Part shown: piece after piece, positions 63,580 to 64,000 of the stretch
Position numbering within the stretch: position 1 is the stretch's first letter
Layout of the letters: every line of letters starts with the position of its first letter
DNA from: Streptomyces spiroverticillatus
Lineage (GTDB): Bacteria > Actinomycetota > Actinomycetes > Streptomycetales > Streptomycetaceae
NCBI GenBank assembly: GCA_014650415.1
Contig: BMUX01000005.1
Span: forward strand, 186,001 to 250,000
DNA: 64,000 nucleotides
Direction: 5' to 3'
Made by a program: the position numbers and the translations under genes
Notes under the pieces: model-generated
The model's input: only the letters and a program-made list of their open reading frames with translations
What the model was told of the DNA's origin: nothing
Databases searched by the model: none

Positions 63580-63745
63580 AGGGCACCACCGGGCACGCGG
63601 GCGGCTACCGGCCGCCCTCCGGCACCGCCATGCCGCCGCTCCTCCTGGACGACGACGAGGCCACCGCCACCATCGCCCGGGACGGCGAAGGGCCCACCTG
63701 CGCACCGTGGCCGACCGCACCCTCCGGGCGACCGGCGGTCAGTAG
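63580..63745 (+). pseudogene. Remnant of a WYL/YafY-type transcriptional regulator
   Basis: The frame reading GHAGGYRPPSGTAMPPLLLD followed by DDEATATIARDGEG copies the segment after the HTH in YafY-type WYL regulators (GGYRLxxGxxMPPLLLDDDEA). There is no HTH before it and no WYL domain after it; the text becomes unrelated (PTCAPWPTAPSGRPAVSR) within 25 residues. It lies in the 401-bp gap 63396-63796, where I can support no intact gene. TAGGGT at 63742-63747 may be the promoter of the next gene. Confidence 0.55.
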
Positions 63746-63796
63746 GGTGCGAGGGCGCAACGCGCGTACTCCCCGACGAAACGAGGCCGAACCCGG

Positions 63797-64000
63797 ATGC
63801 CCCCGAACGCCCACGTCGCCGACGGGTCCCTCGCTTCCCGCCGCGCCGTGCACACCGAGATCTCCGCCGCCCTCGCCCACCGCAGCGACCGCGCACTCGT
63901 GGAACTCCTGGAGAGGGCAGGGCAGTCGGGGCACGGCATCGGCGGGAAGACCGCCGTCCTGGAGCTCGCCGGCCGGCGTGTCTTCGTGAAGCGGGTCCCC
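63797..64000 (+). CDS. Protein kinase/phosphotransferase-like protein, N-terminal part
   Basis: The frame from ATG 63797 stays open to the window edge, giving 68 residues: SRRAVHTEISAALAHRSDRA, LVELLERAGQSGHGIGGKTA, VLELAGRRVFVKRVP. GHGIGGKTAVLELAGRRVFVKRV is the glycine loop and ATP-binding Lys of a kinase fold, seen in a group of actinobacterial protein-kinase-like or aminoglycoside-phosphotransferase-like proteins. The catalytic loop lies outside the window, so activity cannot be judged. Confidence 0.7.
   Translation, partial: MPPNAHVADGSLASRRAVHTEISAALAHRSDRALVELLERAGQSGHGIGGKTAVLELAGRRVFVKRVP

Noticed and set aside
1..64000. tRNA, rRNA, riboswitch or origin sequences
   Set aside because: I saw no cloverleaf-like segment, rRNA signature, recognisable riboswitch core or DnaA-box cluster in either strand; without a covariance search, small RNAs cannot be excluded.

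Overview
The window is very GC-rich DNA with strong G/C preference at third codon positions, many GTG and TTG starts, several leaderless-type promoters, Tat and Sec exported enzymes, and many small one-component regulators. All of this points to a Streptomyces (or very close actinomycete) chromosome. I see no rRNA, tRNA, CRISPR array, phage, transposase or integrase gene. About 60 real genes fill the window, mostly as short operons and divergent regulator/target pairs.

Region by region. 1-9.5 kb: a RidA tail, a secreted polysaccharide deacetylase, acetyltransferases, a ribbon-helix-helix-like/Clp-N fusion behind a perfect operator, a GlxA-type regulator facing a saccharopine-dehydrogenase-like enzyme, a small RelE-like/Imm35-like pair and a secreted SGNH esterase. 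9.5-15.4 kb: NUDIX, phosphotransferase-like, DUF5959 and CPBP genes, then a TetR gene with an FAD monooxygenase and three matching operators. 15.6-21.6 kb: an ABC exporter beside a NarL-type two-component system. 21.6-30 kb: an XRE-cupin regulator, an arylsulfotransferase-like protein and an NCS2 permease (regulator and permease carry repetitive N-terminal extensions), then a CseB/CseC-like system, an endonuclease/phosphatase-fold membrane protein and a DD-carboxypeptidase. 30-35.9 kb: DoxX, an epimerase-like reductase, rifampin phosphotransferase behind a candidate rifamycin-associated element, and thyA-folA. 36-49 kb: MarR, MerR, TetR and winged-helix regulators with recognisable operators, a hotdog thioesterase-like protein, a PobA-like hydroxylase next to a two-domain methyltransferase, ComB, HAD and Tat-exported hydrolases. 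49.2-51.5 kb: a tightly coupled three-gene operon (small HTH, Tap-like protein, Tpg-like protein), the best candidate for an undescribed system. 51.6-64 kb: GNAT, TetR/hydrolase, DedA, a second NarL-type system whose response regulator carries an in-frame palindromic insertion, SDR, LysR/VOC, hemerythrin, PadR/HAAS, hydrolase, a decayed WYL-regulator remnant and the start of a kinase-like gene.

Three themes cut across the window. First, regulators sit beside self-explanatory palindromic operators. Second, tandem repeats of 6, 9 or 18 bp have expanded in frame inside at least five genes. Third, small dispersed repeats have invaded gene ends and one coding sequence: a repeat at about 15.43-15.66 kb recurs inverted at about 52.6-52.9 kb, and a Streptomyces-type palindrome sits inside the second response regulator. 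Functions come from motif recognition by eye; no searches were run.
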